A stretch of 64,000 bases of DNA from Bradyrhizobium tropiciagri (lineage in GTDB: Bacteria > Pseudomonadota > Alphaproteobacteria > Rhizobiales > Xanthobacteraceae). Positions within the stretch are counted from its first letter, which is position 1. Each line of letters opens with the position of its first letter. The notes under the pieces were generated by a model. It saw only the letters and a list, made by a program, of their open reading frames with translations, ran no database searches and was not told where the DNA came from. A program made the translations under genes and the position numbers. The stretch covers positions 62,001-126,000 of the forward strand of contig NZ_LFLZ01000011.1 of assembly GCF_001189845.1 (NCBI RefSeq), given 5' to 3'. Positions 42,199 through 50,889 of the stretch are shown here, in pieces.

Positions 42199-43542
42199 TC
42201 AGAGCCGGCCGGAGGCGGTCACACGCCACACCGTGTTGCCGACATCGTCGGCGATCAGCAGCGCACCCGACTTGTCGATCGCCAATCCCACCGGCCTGCC
42301 GCGGGACTTTTCATCGTCGCTCAGAAATCCGGTCACGACGTCCTGCGTGGGTCCGTTCGGATGGCCGTCGGCAAACGGCACATAGACGACCTTGTAGCCG
42401 TTGAGCTGCGGCCGGTTCCAACTGCCGTGCTCGCCGATGAAGGCACCACCGCGATAGGACGGCGGCAGCTTGTCGCCGGTGTAGAAAGCGAGCCCCAGCG
42501 GCGCGACGTGCGAACTCAACGCATAGTCGGGGACCGTGGCTTTCGCGACCAGGTCCGGTCGCGGCGGCTGCACGCGCGGATCGACGTTCTTGCCGAAATA
42601 GCTGTAGGGCCAGCCGTAGAAGCCGCCATCCTTTACCGACGTCAGATAGTCGGGCACGAGGTTGGGGCCGATCTCGTCGCGTTCGTTGACGACCGTCCAC
42701 AACGCATGGCTTTGCGGCTCGAAGGTCAGGCCGTTCGGACTGCGCAGCCCGCTGGCGAAGATACGCGAGCGGCCGGTGGCGCGGTCAACCTCGAGGATGG
42801 CTGCGCGGTTCTTCTCCGCCTCGATACCATTCTCGGTGATGTTGCTGTTGGAGCCGACGCCGACATAGAGCAGCGCGCCGTCGGGGCTTGCCACCAGGCT
42901 CTTGGTCCAGTGATGATCGATCGGCCCGCCCGGAAGCTGGGTCAGGGTCTGTCCCGGTTCGCTGATCTTGGTCTCGCCCTCATGATAGGGGTACCGGACG
43001 ATTGCATCGGTGTTCGCGACATACAGATCGTTGCCGACCAGCGCGACGCCGAACGGCGAATGGAGATGGTCGAGGAAGATGCTCTGCGTCTCGGGCTTGC
43101 CGTCACCGTCCGCATCGCGCAGCAGCGTGATGCGATTGCTTTCGCCGGTATCGCTGCCGGAAGTCGCCCACGACTCCACCCATTTCATGATGAAGTCCTT
43201 TGGCCGCTTGATCGGCTCGGTCCCGGGCGCCTTGGATTCGACGACCAGGATATCGCCGTTGGGAAGCACATAGAGGGATCGCGGATGCTGCAGGCCGGTG
43301 GCGAGCGCATTGATCTGCAGCGTGTCCGGCACCCTGGGTTTCTCGCCCTGCTTCCATCCGACCACGGAGGCGACGTGCATGGGCGGCACCAGATATTGCT
43401 CCAGCGCCGGCAAATCGGGGCGCGCACCGATCTGGGTCTTGGGGTCCGGCGCGGTCTCCTTGCTGCAGCCGGCCACGCACAGCGCAGCCATTAGCCCTAC
43501 CGCGAGCTTACCGGGGGTCTTGTGTGTCAGATCAATCCGCAT
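42199..43542 (-). CDS. PQQ-type sorbosone/aldose dehydrogenase-like lipoprotein
   Basis: A 447-residue exported protein with a lipoprotein signal (KLAVGLMAALCVAGC, lipobox AGC). The beta-propeller has NALATGLQHPRSLYVLPNGD, HSPFGVALVGNDLYVANTD, GLRSPNGLTFEP and PLGLAFYTGDKLPPSYRGGA with the terminal GEHGSWNR. This is the L-sorbosone / soluble glucose dehydrogenase fold, normally using PQQ and Ca. It overlaps the DUF2231 gene by about 10 bases, so both are in the operon starting at 44014. The substrate is uncertain. Confidence 0.83.
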   Translation of the reverse strand: MRIDLTHKTPGKLAVGLMAALCVAGCSKETAPDPKTQIGARPDLPALEQYLVPPMHVASVVGWKQGEKPRVPDTLQINALATGLQHPRSLYVLPNGDILVVESKAPGTEPIKRPKDFIMKWVESWATSGSDTGESNRITLLRDADGDGKPETQSIFLDHLHSPFGVALVGNDLYVANTDAIVRYPYHEGETKISEPGQTLTQLPGGPIDHHWTKSLVASPDGALLYVGVGSNSNITENGIEAEKNRAAILEVDRATGRSRIFASGLRSPNGLTFEPQSHALWTVVNERDEIGPNLVPDYLTSVKDGGFYGWPYSYFGKNVDPRVQPPRPDLVAKATVPDYALSSHVAPLGLAFYTGDKLPPSYRGGAFIGEHGSWNRPQLNGYKVVYVPFADGHPNGPTQDVVTGFLSDDEKSRGRPVGLAIDKSGALLIADDVGNTVWRVTASGRL

Positions 43543-44014
43543 CGCCGGCTACTCCGACCCGATATCGATAGACCATCGCCCAGCCGAGCCAGCCGGTGCA
43601 CAACATGACGAGAACCGTCAATGCCGACAGCACCAGCCCGGTGGGCACTACCGAGGTCCAGGCGTCACGGCTGTGGATGAAGGCATTGAACAGCGCGAGC
43701 AGCATCACGATCACGTTGCCGACCAGGTGCAACTAGGCATACGGCAGGCCGCGGATCAGACGGCTGCTCAAGAAGTCGATCAGGCCGGCGATCGCGGCAA
43801 GGCAGCCCATGATCAGCCCCGCAAACAGCAGCCAGGCCGAAAAGTTGGCCCATTGCATCTCGGCCGTCGCCCAATAGGCGATATCCGTCACCAGCGCGCC
43901 GACAAAGCAGGCAATCGGAAACGGCACCAGCATCGGATGGATGGGGTGCGTGCCACGCCTCGCCGTCGAGGCCGGATTGACCGGATGCGCGGTGACTGTG
44001 ACGACCTCTTGCAT
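43532..44014 (-). pseudogene. DUF2231 membrane protein interrupted by an amber codon
   Basis: The gene encodes a four-helix DUF2231 protein: HPMLVPFPIACFVGALVTDI, ANFSAWLLFAGLIMGCLAAI, NVIVMLLALFNAFIHSRDAW and GLVLSALTVLVMLCTGWLGW. An in-frame TAG at 43733-43735 splits it after RGLPYA; the frame continues directly with TTG CAC CTG. Family members have an aromatic residue such as Trp near this place, so one G-to-A change (TGG to TAG) would explain it. Re-initiation at the adjacent TTG is possible. A strong EcfG promoter lies 25 bases upstream. Confidence 0.78.
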
Positions 44015-44038
44015 TTGACGGGCCTCCGAAACGCCGTC

Positions 44039-44063
44039 AACGGCACCTTCGGATCGATGTTCC
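44039..44063 (-). promoter_or_regulatory. EcfG promoter, exact GGAAC-N16-CGTT
   Basis: On the minus strand TTAGGAAC is followed after exactly 16 bases by CGTT, 25 bases before the DUF2231 start codon. It should drive DUF2231, the sorbosone-dehydrogenase-like gene, cupin and the small genes to 41230. Confidence 0.75.
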
Positions 44064-44109
44064 TAAGTGCGACCGGCTGACGCGATCTCTGCGAGAAAAA
44101 CGCCGGCGG

Positions 44110-44439
44110 TCAGGCCGCCATCTTCCGGCAGGATTCCGCGCACGCCCGGCACATCGCCACGCACTCGTCCATGCCGCCGACACGCTCGCAATCCTTGGCG
44201 CATTCGCTGCAGATCTCCGCGCATTCGCGGCAGGTATGCTTGTGATGAGGGGTGTTGATCAACATGAAGTGAGCCGCGGTCCGGCAGATCTCCGCGCAAG
44301 CCATCATCAGGCGAAAATGCTTTGGCTCGACATGCTTGCCGCCGGTGACCAGGCAATGATTCATCGCGGTGCCGAGACAGGTCCTGTAGCAGGACAGACA
44401 GGTCTCGACGCATCGGTTCATTTCCTCCGAGAATGCCAT
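44110..44439 (-). CDS. Four-helix-bundle copper-storage protein (DUF326)
   Basis: A 109-residue cytosolic protein with 13 cysteines facing one core: MNRCVETCLSCYRTCLGTAM, MACAEICRTAAHFM, TCRECAEICSECAKDCERVG and CVAMCRACAESCRKMA. This CxxxC helix pattern is that of bacterial Csp proteins, which store Cu(I). There is no leader peptide, so it is the cytoplasmic type. It follows the PfpI gene by 9 bases in the same direction and should share its transcript. Confidence 0.88.
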   Translation of the reverse strand: MAFSEEMNRCVETCLSCYRTCLGTAMNHCLVTGGKHVEPKHFRLMMACAEICRTAAHFMLINTPHHKHTCRECAEICSECAKDCERVGGMDECVAMCRACAESCRKMAA

Positions 44440-44448
44440 GACCGTACC

Positions 44449-45009
44449 TCACGCAGCGCTTCGCTTGAGACGCCGCCCCTCCTTCACCTCCTCGATGATC
44501 TTGGCGCTGAAGGCTTCGAGATCACCGGGATTTCGTGACGTCACGACACCCTGATCCACGACAACCTCGGCATCCTGCCCGGCCGCGCCGGCATTCATGA
44601 CATCGGTCTTGATCGACTTGTATGAAGTCATCTTGCGACCCCTGGCGATCCCGGTTTCGATCAGGAGCCAGGGCGCATGGCAGACCGCGGCGACGGTCTT
44701 CTTGGCGTCGAAAATAACCTTGATGAACTTCAACGCCTTGGGCTCGACCCGCAGCAGGTCCGGATTGATCTGCCCGCCGGGCAGCACGATCGCGTCATAA
44801 TCGCCGGCAGTAGCCTGATCGAGTGTCTTGTCGACCTTGACCGGGCGCCCCCAATCCTTCTTGTCCCACCCCTTGATCTCGCCCGCGGCAAGCGACACCA
44901 CATCGACCGTGGCACCGGCCTTCTTCAAGTGATCACGCGGCACCTCGAGCTCCGACTGCTCAAAACCGTTCGTTGCGAGGATCGCGATCTTCTTGCCTTT
45001 CAAATCCAT
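44449..45009 (-). CDS. DJ-1/PfpI-family protein
   Basis: A 186-residue PfpI/YhbO-like protein: KKIAILATNGFEQSELEVPR, DAIVLPGGQINPDLLR and the nucleophile elbow AAVCHAPWLLIETG with the reactive Cys and adjacent His. Family members act as stress chaperones, deglycases or peptidases. ATG 45009 has GGAG seven bases upstream; ATG 45021 is also possible. It precedes the copper-storage gene. Confidence 0.87.
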   Translation of the reverse strand: MDLKGKKIAILATNGFEQSELEVPRDHLKKAGATVDVVSLAAGEIKGWDKKDWGRPVKVDKTLDQATAGDYDAIVLPGGQINPDLLRVEPKALKFIKVIFDAKKTVAAVCHAPWLLIETGIARGRKMTSYKSIKTDVMNAGAAGQDAEVVVDQGVVTSRNPGDLEAFSAKIIEEVKEGRRLKRSAA

Positions 45010-45092
45010 GGACGGCTCCATTAGCGCTTGCTTGAAAGGTTCTGGATCGGCGCATTACGGCCGCGGTCACCCGGCGCGCCGCCTGGCAGACA

Positions 45093-45296
45093 TCACGCCG
45101 CCGTCAACAACCGTCGCAGGTAGCAGAGCCCATCGAAGGTCAGCTTCGACTCGCTCACCTCGCCCTGCGCGACCTCCTCCTCAAGGAAGGTCTCCAGCTC
45201 CGGAAGCGCGCGATCGAACTTGTCCGCGATGCCCATCAGCTCGCAGGTTTCCTTGATGCGCTCGATCGGTTTTTCCAGCACGCTGATCTGAACCAT
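45093..45296 (-). CDS. Conserved 67-residue protein
   Basis: ATG 45296 starts VQISVLEKPIERIKETCELM and the protein ends ESKLTFDGLCYLRRLLTAA. It is helical and acidic in the middle. A TAGGAAC element at 45324-45330 with a poor -10 (GGTT at spacing 15) lies upstream. The function is unknown. Confidence 0.6.
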   Translation of the reverse strand: MVQISVLEKPIERIKETCELMGIADKFDRALPELETFLEEEVAQGEVSESKLTFDGLCYLRRLLTAA

Positions 45297-45361
45297 TCTG
45301 GCTAAACCCCGGTCATGGCGTTGGTTCCTACGCAATTTGCTGATGCGGCGCAGCGGCCTGA

Positions 45362-46446
45362 CTAAGGCGCCTCGCCGATCGTATCGGCCATTCTGGCGCC
45401 GCGCGCGCCGAGCGGCTTGCGGCGGCCCTCTGTCGAATCGATCGCGGTCTGATGCTCGATCTCCGAGTTCAGCTCCGCCCCGCACAGCACGATGATGGCG
45501 GACATCCACATCCAGGTCATCAGGCCGATGGCCGCGCCGAGCGAGCCGTAGGTCGCGCTGTAATTGCCGAAATTCGCAAGGTACCAGGAGAGCAGCGAAG
45601 AGCCGATCAACCACAGCACGGCTGCCGCGACGGCGCCGACGCTGAGCCACTGCCAGCGCGGCTCGGTTCGGCTGGGGCCATAGCGGTAAAGCACGGCGAG
45701 CCCGGTGAGCAGCAGGAGCATCAGGATCGGCCACCGCCCGAACCGGACGATGAGTTCGGCCCGTGTGCCCAGTCCAACCTGCTGCAGCAGAAGTGGCACG
45801 ACGACCACCGCGCCGACCATCAGCATGATCGACATAAGGGCTGCGATCGTGAAGGAGAGCGACATCAGATTGAGCTTGATGAAGCCGCGTTTCTCCTTCT
45901 CCTCATAGACGACGTTGAGCGCATCGAACACCGCCTTCATGCCCGCATTGGCGCTCCAGATCGCGATCAGCAGACCGATCACAAAGGTCAGCCCAAGCGT
46001 CGAGGTGCCCTTCGCGAGCACGCGAGCGATCTGGTCCTGGACGATGGCGAATGAGCCTTCCGGCAGCATCAGTGCGAGGCTCCGCAGATTGGATGAGATC
46101 GTCGACGGATCGGCAAACAGACCGTAGCTCGAGACCAGCGCGGTGATGGCCGGGAAAATCGCCAGCAGGCCGTAGAACACGACGCCGGCGGCAGTCGCGA
46201 GCAGCCGGTCCTCGTCGATCTGCTGATAGGTTCGCAGCAGAATGTCCTTCCAGCCGGCGGCCGGAATCTGCAGCGCGTCTCAGCCAGCCGGCCACGATCC
46301 TGCGTTTCAGCCAACGCGGGCTCGAGGCCCCGCTCCCGTGCGACCGGCGTTTCCGCGCGGCACACGTATCGATAGACCGCCAGCGTTGCCAGCGCTGTCG
46401 CTCCAGCGAGCATCAGGTCGTTCGACCAACTGGAGCGCGGCGCCAT
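45362..46446 (-). pseudogene. YihY/BrkB-family membrane protein, frameshifted
   Basis: The 273-residue C-terminal part is a polytopic YihY protein (VVFYGLLAIFPAITALVSSY, IWSANAGMKAVFDALNVVYE, MTWMWMSAIIVLCGAELNSE). The N-terminus is in another frame, from ATG 46446 (APRSSWSNDLMLAG) to ALAETQDRGRLAET. It joins the correct frame (LQIPAAGWKDILLRTYQQID) at about 46274-46278, where ACGCGCTG replaces an expected ACGCCGCTG. Restoring one C gives one continuous protein of about 361 residues. ATG 46446 is 2 bases after the stop of the upstream gene. Confidence 0.75.
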
Positions 46447-46448
46447 CG

Positions 46449-46946
46449 CTAGTCCTGGACGGCGTCCGGCCGACGCCTGAAACGTGATGCGGCGAACCAG
46501 CCGACCAGCAGGACGGCAGCGCCGGCGGCCAGTGCCTGGGTCGTGGCATCGGCGCTCGCTCCGGTCTGTGAGGTGGCGATCAGGCGAGCCGCGACGGGCA
46601 CCGCGATGGCACGTTTGAGCATGTCGGCCTGCCGGCTTGGCAGCGGCACGGACGGCGCAGGACGCGCGAGCAGCGCGCGGCCCACGATCAATCCTGCGAA
46701 CCCGAGGAGCAGAAAGGCGCCCCCGATCACGGCGTAGGCGATCCAGATGTCGTAACGCACCTCGATAGCGTGGAAAGCCGCTGCAACCCCAACCCCCATC
46801 GCGATCACGAGCGATACCGCACCGATCAGCATGAAGCTGCATGTCAGCGCGTAGCCGGTCACCATCTGCCCGATCCATTGCTGCAGGTCCGCAAGGTAAG
46901 AGCGGAAGATCAGGCTCAGCACAGACGAACGGGTTTTGGCGCTCAT
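46449..46946 (-). CDS. Holin-X/DUF1469-like membrane protein
   Basis: A 165-residue protein with two central transmembrane helices (ALTCSFMLIGAVSLVIAMGV and YAVIGGAFLLLGFAGLIVG) and a third near the C-terminus (ALAAGAAVLLVGWFAASRF). This is the general pattern of the Actinobacterial holin-X/DUF1469 group often found with YihY and DUF3618 genes. ATG 46946 is preferred over 46958 and 46970. The YihY gene follows after 2 bases. Confidence 0.65.
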   Translation of the reverse strand: MSAKTRSSVLSLIFRSYLADLQQWIGQMVTGYALTCSFMLIGAVSLVIAMGVGVAAAFHAIEVRYDIWIAYAVIGGAFLLLGFAGLIVGRALLARPAPSVPLPSRQADMLKRAIAVPVAARLIATSQTGASADATTQALAAGAAVLLVGWFAASRFRRRPDAVQD

Positions 46947-46975
46947 GGCGATATCCATTGCAGCCGGCATCCGAC

Positions 46976-47000
46976 AACCCGGCAGGATGATCGACGTTCC
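46976..47000 (-). promoter_or_regulatory. EcfG-like promoter, GGAAC-N16-GGTT
   Basis: On the minus strand GGGAAC is followed after 16 bases by GGTT (one mismatch), 30 bases upstream of the membrane-protein gene. It would drive that gene and the YihY gene. Confidence 0.5.
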
Positions 47001-47120
47001 CTACCGGCCGCGCGTGACGGCTCGGGTCGGACAGCGCCGGCGTTGGTGAGCAGGTGGCGGCCGCAAGCCGTCTGCCTCGGAGAATCGCGCTCGAATGTGA
47101 CCGGTGTGCGGATCGAACGC

Positions 47121-47564
47121 CTAACTGACCGGAGGCAGATTTGCGCGTGGCGGCAGGAAGCTCGGGAATGGCTTCGCGACCATGAGTGTCGCGCGCTCGT
47201 TGGTTTCCAGCGCGATCTTCTGGGCAAGCATCACGTCGCCGGCCGCCAGGCAGCCGACGGGCCGGAAGCACCAGCCAATCACCACGCGATCGCTGCCGTC
47301 GATCTCGTAGACATTGGTGGATGTCCCGTAGCAGATCCGGTACCGCTTGCCGGATTCGGAGCCGATGACGTCGAAGCGTCTGTACTTTTCGAACTGCGCC
47401 CGCTGCTCTGTCGACAGCCATGCGGACATCAGCGCGATTCCGCGTGCCTCGACTCTTTCATAGGCCTTCCAGCGATCCCAGATCGCGGTCAGGGTAACGC
47501 GCAGCGTCCCGGCAGCGCGCTTAAGCGCGGCCGACAGGGACACTTCGCGCAAACGGGCCGGCAT
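47121..47564 (-). CDS. Hypothetical 147-residue protein
   Basis: The N-terminal half is helical (AALKRAAGTLRVTLTAIWDR). The C-terminal half is compact: KRYRICYGTSTNVYEIDGSD then GWCFRPVGCLAAGDVMLAQK and IALETNERATLMVAKPF. The pattern GRxYRI...CFxPxGxLxxGDVMLAQKIALE recurs in alphaproteobacterial proteins of unknown function. ATG 47564 lies 4 bases after the stop of the gene upstream, indicating an operon. Confidence 0.6.
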   Translation of the reverse strand: MPARLREVSLSAALKRAAGTLRVTLTAIWDRWKAYERVEARGIALMSAWLSTEQRAQFEKYRRFDVIGSESGKRYRICYGTSTNVYEIDGSDRVVIGWCFRPVGCLAAGDVMLAQKIALETNERATLMVAKPFPSFLPPRANLPPVS

Positions 47565-47568
47565 GGCG

Positions 47569-47790
47569 TCAGCCGCCGACCAGTCTGGGATAGAACAGCG
47601 TCTCCTCGGCGGTCGGATCCAGCGCCCGGACGAGGTTGGCCTCCCCGGTCGATCCTCGTATTGCAGCGGTGTAGCCGTCCGACACCAGCTCATTGAAACG
47701 CGCGTTGGCCCAGGCCAGTTGCTCGCTGTCGGTGGGATCGAAATGCTGCCTCGTGTCACCAGTGTGATCCATGACCAGGATTGTCGCCAT
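47569..47790 (-). CDS. Hypothetical 73-residue protein
   Basis: The protein reads ATILVMDHTGDTRQHFDPTD, then AWANARFNELVSDGYTAAIR and ends TAEETLFYPRLVGG. It resembles small rhizobial proteins of unknown function sometimes placed next to stress genes. It is coupled to the gene at 47121-47564 by a short gap. Confidence 0.6.
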   Translation of the reverse strand: MATILVMDHTGDTRQHFDPTDSEQLAWANARFNELVSDGYTAAIRGSTGEANLVRALDPTAEETLFYPRLVGG

Positions 47791-47823
47791 GATTGTCTCC
47801 CTAGAAGGACATCCACAACTGCG

Positions 47824-48672
47824 TCAGACCACCGGCACGGCCGTGGTTGGCCTGCCGCCCATCCACTCTGGCAGCGTCGCGCCGTCGCGGTGCCGGCCGC
47901 CTGCGCAGGCCGCGGCCCAGGCGGCGACCGCGCCGAACAGCAGCGCCGCCGCAACCGAGAACGCCAGGATCACCGCGCTGCGTCGCGACCGCTGGATGGC
48001 GGTTCGGGCATCGCCGATGACGCTGTCGACGCGCTTCTCGGCCTCGCCAGCAGCCAGCCCGGTCGCGGCGGCGACCTGCTGGATCAGATAGCTGTGATCC
48101 TCTGCGCTGACGCCGCTGTGGCTGGAGCTGGTCAACAGAATGCGGCCTGCTTCCGCGCGCTCATAGCTGACGTCGATATTGGCGGGACGCCGTGCCGACC
48201 GGTACAGGTGGTCGAGCTCGCTGCTCAACAGCGGCTCGGCGGCTGTCGCGGACGGGCGGTTCTGGACCACCGGGCGCGCGGCCGACAGGCCGACCAGCGC
48301 CACGATTGCCGCCCCCAGAATGACTGCGATCGCCCAGGCCGTCAGGCCATGCAGTCCATCGCTGCCCTCGATCATGTCGGACGGTGTCGCACCGATGATG
48401 CGATGCGCGCGGCCGGCGATATAGCCGCCGACGCCGAAGCTGACCAGCGCCTGCAGGACCAGATACAGCCCGGACAGCAGCGCGAGCGCAGCCGATGCGT
48501 CACGCCATGACGGCGAGCTCGAACTCACGCCCAATCCGACTGCCGCGCCAAAGCCGATAAGGATCGCCGATAGTGCCGTTGCGACCAGCGCGCCGGCAAA
48601 CACCGGGCTCCATTGCATCCGAAGGCCGGTCCTGCGGTCGGCGGACACGGCAAGCCCTCGCTCGTTTTCCAT
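47824..48672 (-). CDS. Polytopic membrane protein, PhnA-like in some annotations
   Basis: A 282-residue protein with an N-terminal pair of helices (WSPVFAGALVATALSAILIG and LYLVLQALVSFGVGGYIAG), a third (AWAIAVILGAAIVALVGLSA), a periplasmic domain and a C-terminal helix (ILAFSVAAALLFGAVAAWAA). Similar proteins in Bradyrhizobium carry uninformative names. It lies directly downstream of the 24-residue peptide gene. The role is unknown. Confidence 0.65.
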   Translation of the reverse strand: MENERGLAVSADRRTGLRMQWSPVFAGALVATALSAILIGFGAAVGLGVSSSSPSWRDASAALALLSGLYLVLQALVSFGVGGYIAGRAHRIIGATPSDMIEGSDGLHGLTAWAIAVILGAAIVALVGLSAARPVVQNRPSATAAEPLLSSELDHLYRSARRPANIDVSYERAEAGRILLTSSSHSGVSAEDHSYLIQQVAAATGLAAGEAEKRVDSVIGDARTAIQRSRRSAVILAFSVAAALLFGAVAAWAAACAGGRHRDGATLPEWMGGRPTTAVPVV

Positions 48673-48679
48673 GGCGCGC

Positions 48680-48754
48680 CTACCGCAGTCCGAAGAACGA
48701 CAGTATGGCGAGAATGACTACGATCAGCCCCACCAGATAAATCAGCTGGTTCAT
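48680..48754 (-). CDS. 24-residue membrane peptide
   Basis: ATG 48754 with GGAGG just upstream starts NQLIYLVGLIVVILAILSFF then GLR and stop. The near-ideal ribosome binding site and pure transmembrane sequence support a real small protein. It precedes the larger membrane-protein gene by 7 bases. Confidence 0.65.
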   Translation of the reverse strand: MNQLIYLVGLIVVILAILSFFGLR

Positions 48755-49099
48755 GCAAGCCTCCTCCGCTCGACTTCGTTCTGACAATCTGGCCGCGACG
48801 GTAAAGTTCCTATGCGGACGAGCGGACGCCGTGCGGAGATGAGAATCAGCCATCGGCATCGCCGCTTCATGCGGTCAGAACAAGAAGTTCAATTCGCTTT
48901 GACCAACTGCGATAGAGCGTTCGGTCAACAAAGAAGGGCTCCACCGAAGCGACGCCCTCCGCGGCTATCGCGACGAACGTCCAGCGCCCGCAATGTCTGC
49001 TCAGCTCCACGGTTTGCGCTCGTCCTGACCGGCGGCGATCCGCCCGCGCTGCAAGGCTTTAGCGTGACGCATCGCTTGGCGGCGTTGCGGTGCGACAGC
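48755..49099. other. Stretch without a recognisable gene
   Basis: A TAGGAAC element is present at 48806-48812 on the minus strand with a poor -10 (GATT). Otherwise I see nothing that I can support. Confidence 0.4.
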
Positions 49100-49165
49100 C
49101 GTATTTTGCCGCGGAGTTCGGCAATTGCTTTCGCGATTCTTGCTGTGACGCCGGCTTGCCGGAGC
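49100..49165 (+). pseudogene. Tiny tyrosine-recombinase fragment
   Basis: The frame reads AAEFGNCFRDSCCDAGLPER C, close to the pre-catalytic segment of phage-type integrases (FGNWFRDxCDxAGLP). The expected HGLRKA that should follow is absent. It is at best a decayed integrase piece. Confidence 0.35.
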
Positions 49166-49331
49166 GCTGCACATTGGTCCGCTATTCGGACCGGAGGGCG
49201 CTAATCGGCTGTAAGGGATCGAAGCCGATTGCCACCGCGATGTCGATGGGCTCCAGGATATCGAGCTGGCGGTGGTCCCCTCAGACCATTCCTCAGACCT
49301 TGGCTCCCAAGAGCGACTGGCCAGCCCATTA

Positions 49332-50305
49332 TCAGGACCGAGGGCTGTTGTAATCGGCCCACCATCGAGCTATCGCGCAAGTTTGTTCGTCCCAAAGCGC
49401 CGTAGGTAGATCCGGGACCGATATGCGGACGCTGAACTCGCCGGTCGCTGCGTCGTGAAACCATTCTGCCGCGGCGAAGTCGAAGCCAAAGCTTCCGGCG
49501 TGACGTATCGGAAAGCCGGCTTGACCGAGATCTGCGCTCATCTCTGAGGCCGCTTTCCTCGCCGCTTCTTCATCCAGCCGATGGCTGCACTTCAGCGTGA
49601 CATAAAGTCCATGGGCGAAGTTCAGTTCGCCGGTGAGCCCGCCGAGCGCGTCTCGAAAAAAACGAGCAGTGCGGCGTCCATTGCGAAGGATGGCAGCCAG
49701 TCGCCTGCTGGTCAGCGACCGATAATCCGAGCTTCCAACAAAGGGCGGGAAGTGAGCCGGTAACGCGGCGCCTCCGAGGAGCCTGACCGCATTCCGCATC
49801 TCGTCCGGCAGCTTCCCAAGCTGCGAGCGGCCCCTTGAATCGTTCTTTAGATGCATGAAGGCCGTGGACCCCAACCGTCCATATTCCGCCCCGAGCGAAT
49901 CAAGCTTGGTATGGCTTCGGATCATGGCCGTTGGCACCTCGGATTTCCGTTCCCGTCGTAAGACCCGCCTGATCCGGCCAGATCCGCCAGAAAAGCAAGT
50001 GGTGGCGAATATCAGAAGGTGGAACTCTTCCCAACATGATCGCAGGCAGGCTTCGAAATTCTTCGCGGTCGCGCAGGAATCGAGAAGCAGGAGTCGGGGT
50101 GCTCGCAAGCGAGAGACGGGCTCATCCAATGCTCCCTCGGCCGTGATGATCCTTAAGTGGGGGGCGTATGCCTTGATGAACTCCAAAGTTTCACCGTGTG
50201 TCCCAGGCAGAACCACGATAACCGCTCGATCGAACACATGAGAGGATGCCAAGAGCAGCGCCGAGATGGAGGCCATGCCCGAAGAGGTGTAGATGGTTTC
50301 GCATC
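49332..50305 (-). pseudogene. PLP-dependent cystathionine-synthase-like enzyme, 5'-truncated
   Basis: The frame encodes a fold-type I PLP enzyme: CETIYTSSGMASISALLLAS near the start, LLLLDSCATAKNFEACLRSC, and the cofactor-lysine region RSHTKLDSLGAEYGRLGS. The first about 60-70 residues are missing, because upstream of about 50305 the DNA belongs to a short-chain dehydrogenase on the opposite strand. Without the N-terminal part it should be inactive. The substrate is unknown. Confidence 0.68.
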
Positions 50306-50306
50306 C

Positions 50307-50873
50307 GCGGGGGATCTTCGCAGCCCCGAGCAATGCCGTGCCGTGATCGAACGCGCAGTCGAGAATTTCGGGGGATTGGACATCCTCGTGAACAACGCCG
50401 CTCACCAGGCCAGTTTCCAGGATATTGTTGATATCTCCGACGAGGAATGGCGGCTGACCTTCGACGTCAATATCCACGCGATGTTCTACTTAGTAAAGGC
50501 AGCCGTGCCGCATATGCGGTCAGGCAGCGTGATCATCAACACGGCGTCGATCAATTCGGACATGCCGAATCCGATTCTGCTCGCCTATGCCACGACCAAG
50601 GGCGCGATCCAGAATTTTACCGGAGGACTTGCGCAGATGCTGGCCGAGAAGGGCATTCGCGTGAATGCCGTCGCTCCGGGGCCGATCTGGACCCCACTGA
50701 TCCCATCGACATTGCCGGGCGAGTCAGTGAGGCATTTTGGCAAGCAGGTTCCGCTGAAGCGGGCCGGCCAGCCCGCCGAGCTTGCGACGGCCTATGTCAT
50801 GCTGGCCGATCCCCGCTCGAGCTATACGTCAGGGACAACGGTCGCAGTTACCGGCGGAAAGCCGTTCATCTAG
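50307..50873 (+). pseudogene. Short-chain dehydrogenase, 5'-truncated
   Basis: The frame gives RSPEQCRAVIERAVENFGGL, DILVNNAAHQASFQDIVDIS, INTASINSDMPNPILLAYAT, TKGAIQNFTGGLAQMLAEKG and ends SGTTVAVTGGKPFI. This is a YghA/GolB-like SDR without its N-terminal cofactor-binding TGxxxGIG region. The truncation point coincides with that of the head-to-head PLP-enzyme gene. Confidence 0.75.
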
Positions 50874-50889
50874 GACGTTGAACATAGCG

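Noticed and set aside
42163..43494. A 443-codon open frame antisense to the sorbosone-dehydrogenase-like gene
   Set aside because: It is a complement-strand shadow of a clearly coding lipoprotein gene.
46069..47421. A 450-codon leftward frame spanning YihY, the holin-like gene and the gene at 47121
   Set aside because: Only the short part 46275-46446 is genuine (YihY N-terminus in the other frame). The rest is out of frame with recognised genes.
41596..48812. TAGGAAC elements on the minus strand at 41596, 45324 and 48806 as EcfG promoters
   Set aside because: The -35 parts are good, but -10 parts (AGCG, GGTT at spacing 15, GATT) are too weak to list as promoters.
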